A stretch of 64,000 nucleotides of DNA, from contig CAZXMO010000005.1 in NCBI GenBank assembly GCA_964641125.1, positions 1-64,000 on the forward strand, given 5' to 3'. The notes below the pieces were generated by a model. The model was not told where the DNA came from. It saw only the letters and a list, made by a program, of their open reading frames with translations, and made no database searches. This DNA is from JBKHAJ01 sp964641125 (GTDB taxonomy: Bacteria; Spirochaetota; Spirochaetia; SPDA01; CAZSGZ01). This document shows, piece by piece, positions 61,499 through 64,000 of the stretch (position 1 is its first letter; each line of letters begins with the position of its first letter). Both the position numbers and the translations under genes were made by a program.

Positions 61499-62817
61499 AA
61501 AGTTTACGGACCTTTACGAGGGGCGGGGTGCATCCCCGCGACTATAAGGGGTATGCAGCCGAAAAGCCGATTACGAACGCTTTCATACCCTCTTTGTTCA
61601 AAATACCCCTTCTTCAGCACATCGGAAGCCCCGCGGAATGTCTCGTGGACAAGGGAGACGAAGTACATGAGGAGATGCTCCTCGGAAAGAGTACCGGCTT
61701 TATTTCGGCCAACATTCACTGCCCGATTCCCGGCGTCATCAAAGGAATCGACGATATCATCCTTCCTTCGGGAGCCCGATCGAAAAGTATCACTATCGAG
61801 ATGCAGGGGGAGTTCAACCGTCTCGGTAAAAAACGTGATTCCTTCGACTGGAGAGATTCTTCCAAGCAGGAGCTCCTCGACCTTATTAAGGAACGGGGCA
61901 TTGTCGGGCTCGGCGGGGCAACCTTTCCCACCCATGTGAAGTACACCATACCTCGGCAGAAGCGTGTCGAGGTATTCGTGGTCAACGGAGTGGAGTGCGA
62001 GCCGTATCTCAATTCCGATTACAGGCTCATGCTCGAAAAGACTAAGGAAATCCTCGAAGGGATCAGAATCGTCGCCCGGATTCTCGAGCCGGAAAAGATT
62101 TACTTCGGAATAGAAGCCAACAAGCCGGAAGCGATCGAGCTGGCAGCGCAGGCTTGTGCGGAGGAGAATTTCGATGTCGAGGTTGTTCCCCTGGAGCTTA
62201 AATATCCCCAGGGGGATGAAAAACAGCTTCTCGAGGCGATACTGGGCAGGGAAGTACCCTCGGGAGGACTCCCCATCGATATCGGCGCGGTGGTCTCCAA
62301 TGTAGGGACTATCTACGCGATTTACGAAGCCATGGTCCAAGCGAAACCCCTTATCGAGCGTATCGTCACCGTATCCGGCGGAGCGATCAAGAATCCCATG
62401 AACTTCAAGGTCCGGATCGGGACCCCGGTCAGGACCCTGATCGAGGAGTGCGGCGGTTTCGTGAAAAAACCCGCCAAGGTCGTCATGGGGGGACCGATGA
62501 TGGGCTTCACCCTGCACGACCTCGATATGCCGGTGATCAAGGGAACCTCGGGAATACTCGCTCTGACCAAGGGGGAGATAAAGCCCGCGCAGACTACCAC
62601 ATGCATCCAGTGCGGACGGTGTGTCGCCGCGTGTCCCCTCGGACTCAATCCCACTCGTCTGTACAAGGCGGTCGACCACGCCATGTACTACGAGGCCCAA
62701 GAGATAGGGCTCATGGACTGCAAGGAGTGCGGGTGCTGCGGCTACGTGTGTCCCGCCCACATTCCCCTCATTCAGGGAATGAAACTCGGAAAGCGGATGT
62801 TGAAAAAGGAACTCTGA
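61495..62817 (+). CDS. rnfC: Rnf electron-transport complex subunit C
   Basis: A 440-aa peripheral subunit of the ion-translocating ferredoxin:NAD oxidoreductase; it receives electrons and contacts NADH. The N-terminal GGVHPRDYKGYAAEKPI leads to the NAD/FMN-binding region (VGLGGATFPTHVKY, VVNGVECEPYLNSDYRLML, a Nuo51-like Rossmann and SLBB part). Two [4Fe-4S] motifs close it: CIQCGRCVAACP and CKECGCCGYVCP. The length is typical of compact RnfC without the long Lys/Ala-rich tail. The start overlaps the preceding stop (ATGA) and its own stop overlaps rnfD (TGATG). Confidence 0.95.
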   Translation: MKSLRTFTRGGVHPRDYKGYAAEKPITNAFIPSLFKIPLLQHIGSPAECLVDKGDEVHEEMLLGKSTGFISANIHCPIPGVIKGIDDIILPSGARSKSITIEMQGEFNRLGKKRDSFDWRDSSKQELLDLIKERGIVGLGGATFPTHVKYTIPRQKRVEVFVVNGVECEPYLNSDYRLMLEKTKEILEGIRIVARILEPEKIYFGIEANKPEAIELAAQACAEENFDVEVVPLELKYPQGDEKQLLEAILGREVPSGGLPIDIGAVVSNVGTIYAIYEAMVQAKPLIERIVTVSGGAIKNPMNFKVRIGTPVRTLIEECGGFVKKPAKVVMGGPMMGFTLHDLDMPVIKGTSGILALTKGEIKPAQTTTCIQCGRCVAACPLGLNPTRLYKAVDHAMYYEAQEIGLMDCKECGCCGYVCPAHIPLIQGMKLGKRMLKKEL

Positions 62818-63911
62818 TGGAGCAGAAAACCGATCTTGTCGTAACACCTTCACCACAGATCAACACGCAGTCGTCTACGGCGAAGATCATGTGGTCCGTT
62901 TCCGCCTGTCTTGTTCCCGCCGGGGTATGGGGAGTCTACGTCTTCGGACTTCGTGCCCTTCTCGTCGTTGCTGTTTCGATTCTGAGCGCCCTCGTCGGGG
63001 AGTACGTTATCGGCCGCTTTATGAAGCGGTTTACCCTAGGGGACGGAAGCGCCGTATTGACGGGGCTCCTGGTGGGCTACAACATGCCCCCGGCGGTTCC
63101 GGTGTATATTCCCATTATCGCCTCTCTCTTCGCCATTCTGGTGGTCAAATGGAGCTTCGGCGGTCTCGGGGCTAACTGGATGAATCCCGCCCTGGCCGGA
63201 CGGGTTTTCGTCTTCTTTTCGTGGACCGGGGGGATGACCAAGTGGACGGTGCCTCGAACTCTTCCCGCGGTCGACGCGGTGACGGGATCGTCTCCCCTGG
63301 GGTTTATCAAGACCGGACTGTCGAATTACTCCGGGGGAATGGGGGGACCGGTGGAATTCCTGAATGCCGGCGGTTATCCCCATACCGCCTTCGACGGGCG
63401 GGCCGTCGAATGGCTCAACAGGGTCCTTTTTAACGGAAGTCTGGAAAACGGGTATATGGACTTTTTTGTCGGAAACGTGCCCGGCTGCATCGGCGAGGTT
63501 TCGGCCCTGTTCCTGCTGATCGGCGTAATCTATCTCTTCGCGACCAAGATAATCACCTGGCGGATACCGGTATCGTATCTGGCGAGCTTCGGGATCCTCA
63601 CCTGGATATTCGGAGGGATGCGCTTCGGGGCCGGCGCCTTTAGCGGAGATGTCGTGTTTCATCTGTTTACGGGCGGACTCATCCTGGGGGTCTTCTACAT
63701 GGCCACCGATATGGTTACGTCGCCGGTCACCAAGAGGGGGATGATCATTTTCGGTATCGGGTGCGGTTTCTTCACCTTCCTTATCAGATTCTACGGTTCT
63801 TTTCCGGAAGGAGTATCCCTGGCCATAATCATTATGAACATCTTCGTGCCGCTGATAAACCGGCTGACTCAGCCGAAAAGGTTCGGTATACCCGAGAAGG
63901 AGCGGCCGTAG
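62817..63911 (+). CDS. rnfD: Rnf electron-transport complex subunit D
   Basis: A 364-aa integral membrane subunit. The open frame extends 123 codons into rnfC, but the family N terminus (LVVTPSPQINTQSSTAKIMW) follows ATG 62817, which overlaps the rnfC stop. Membrane segments and loops match RnfD: FGGLGANWMNPALAGRVF, FHLFTGGLILGVFYMATDM and SPVTKRGMIIFGIGCGF. The covalent-FMN motif, normally S/T-G-A-T-P-L with the flavin on Thr, reads DAVTGSSPLGF here, so Ser stands at the attachment site. rnfG follows directly. Confidence 0.94.
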   Translation: MEQKTDLVVTPSPQINTQSSTAKIMWSVSACLVPAGVWGVYVFGLRALLVVAVSILSALVGEYVIGRFMKRFTLGDGSAVLTGLLVGYNMPPAVPVYIPIIASLFAILVVKWSFGGLGANWMNPALAGRVFVFFSWTGGMTKWTVPRTLPAVDAVTGSSPLGFIKTGLSNYSGGMGGPVEFLNAGGYPHTAFDGRAVEWLNRVLFNGSLENGYMDFFVGNVPGCIGEVSALFLLIGVIYLFATKIITWRIPVSYLASFGILTWIFGGMRFGAGAFSGDVVFHLFTGGLILGVFYMATDMVTSPVTKRGMIIFGIGCGFFTFLIRFYGSFPEGVSLAIIIMNIFVPLINRLTQPKRFGIPEKERP

Positions 63912-64000
63912 ATGAAACAGACAATCATTACGGGAGGAAAGCTCGCCATCATCTGCGCCTGCGCGGCGATCGTTCTCGGTTTTATAAACGCCATGACCGA
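63912..64000 (+). CDS. rnfG: Rnf electron-transport complex subunit G, 3' end cut by window
   Basis: The ATG starts immediately after the rnfD stop. The 29 visible codons encode an N-terminal membrane helix (KLAIICACAAIVLGFINAMT) typical of RnfG, the periplasmic FMN-carrying subunit. The FMN site lies beyond the window. Identification rests on the helix and the C-D-G gene order. Confidence 0.75.
   Translation, partial: MKQTIITGGKLAIICACAAIVLGFINAMT

Noticed and set aside
62448..62816. 123-codon extension of RnfD
   Set aside because: It overlaps rnfC out of frame; the family N terminus begins after ATG 62817, which overlaps the rnfC stop.

Overview
This window looks like a chromosomal segment of a free-living or commensal spirochaete (phylum Spirochaetota, Spirochaeta/Treponema side). 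The argument rests on recalled gene families, not on a search. It carries a TatT-TatP-TatQM TRAP transporter set of the kind known from Treponema pallidum, a very long PPi-type phosphofructokinase, a eukaryote-type IleRS, and a murB / cysS / ECF sigma / cyclic-nucleotide-protein neighbourhood resembling T. pallidum TP0089-TP0092. The DNA is fairly G+C-rich and densely coded, and strand switches are frequent. I see no tRNA, rRNA, CRISPR array, insertion sequence or prophage. No gene-free stretch exceeds 300 bases; the longest are the 156-nt stretch around an assembly gap (23476-23631) and 144 nt before ileS (39754-39897).

Layout: 1-7577 holds carbohydrate genes (partial Fe-alcohol dehydrogenase, PfkB kinase, PPi-PFK, galK-galT, manA) plus a DUF188 protein. 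7610-11462 is the TRAP operon. 11464-17179 holds asnS, arcA, DAHP synthase, a DJ-1 protein and ackA. 17296-27931 is an envelope region: a putative outer-membrane barrel, mgtE-murB, cysS, an ECF sigma / anti-sigma operon with two exported proteins, a double cyclic-nucleotide-domain protein and a secreted PCMT-like protein. 28028-37415 holds valS, a lipid glycosyltransferase, a 1468-aa CoA-dehydratase activase and a membrane glycosyltransferase. 37495-45361 holds an HD-GYP phosphodiesterase, an MtnA-type isomerase and ileS-lipoprotein-hisH-hisF. 45428-50404 holds fmdB, a small conserved-looking protein, thiI-nifS, an ArsR regulator and a polysaccharide-export protein. 50483-59817 holds aroB, hisS-hrpA, pcnB, an exported TPR protein, and rluA with a P-loop/Gls24 fusion. 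59891-64000 opens an rnf operon (membrane protein, rnfC, rnfD, partial rnfG).

How the genes work together: Leloir and mannose entry plus PPi-dependent glycolysis feed acetate kinase for fermentative ATP. Arginine deiminase may start a second ATP route. Rnf couples ferredoxin and NAD to an ion gradient that the TRAP symporter can use.

The strongest global signal is regulatory. About a dozen operon-first genes have a -35/-10 promoter (16-18 nt spacing) whose -10 hexamer ends only 6-10 nt before the start codon, with no Shine-Dalgarno sequence; this predicts leaderless transcripts. Genes inside operons instead use clear Shine-Dalgarno sites or overlapping stop/start codons. A second signal is that all eleven convergent gene pairs abut or overlap, four of them by exactly four bases. 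A 100-N gap at 23530-23629 is flanked by an exact 55-bp duplication and is almost certainly a scaffolding artefact.
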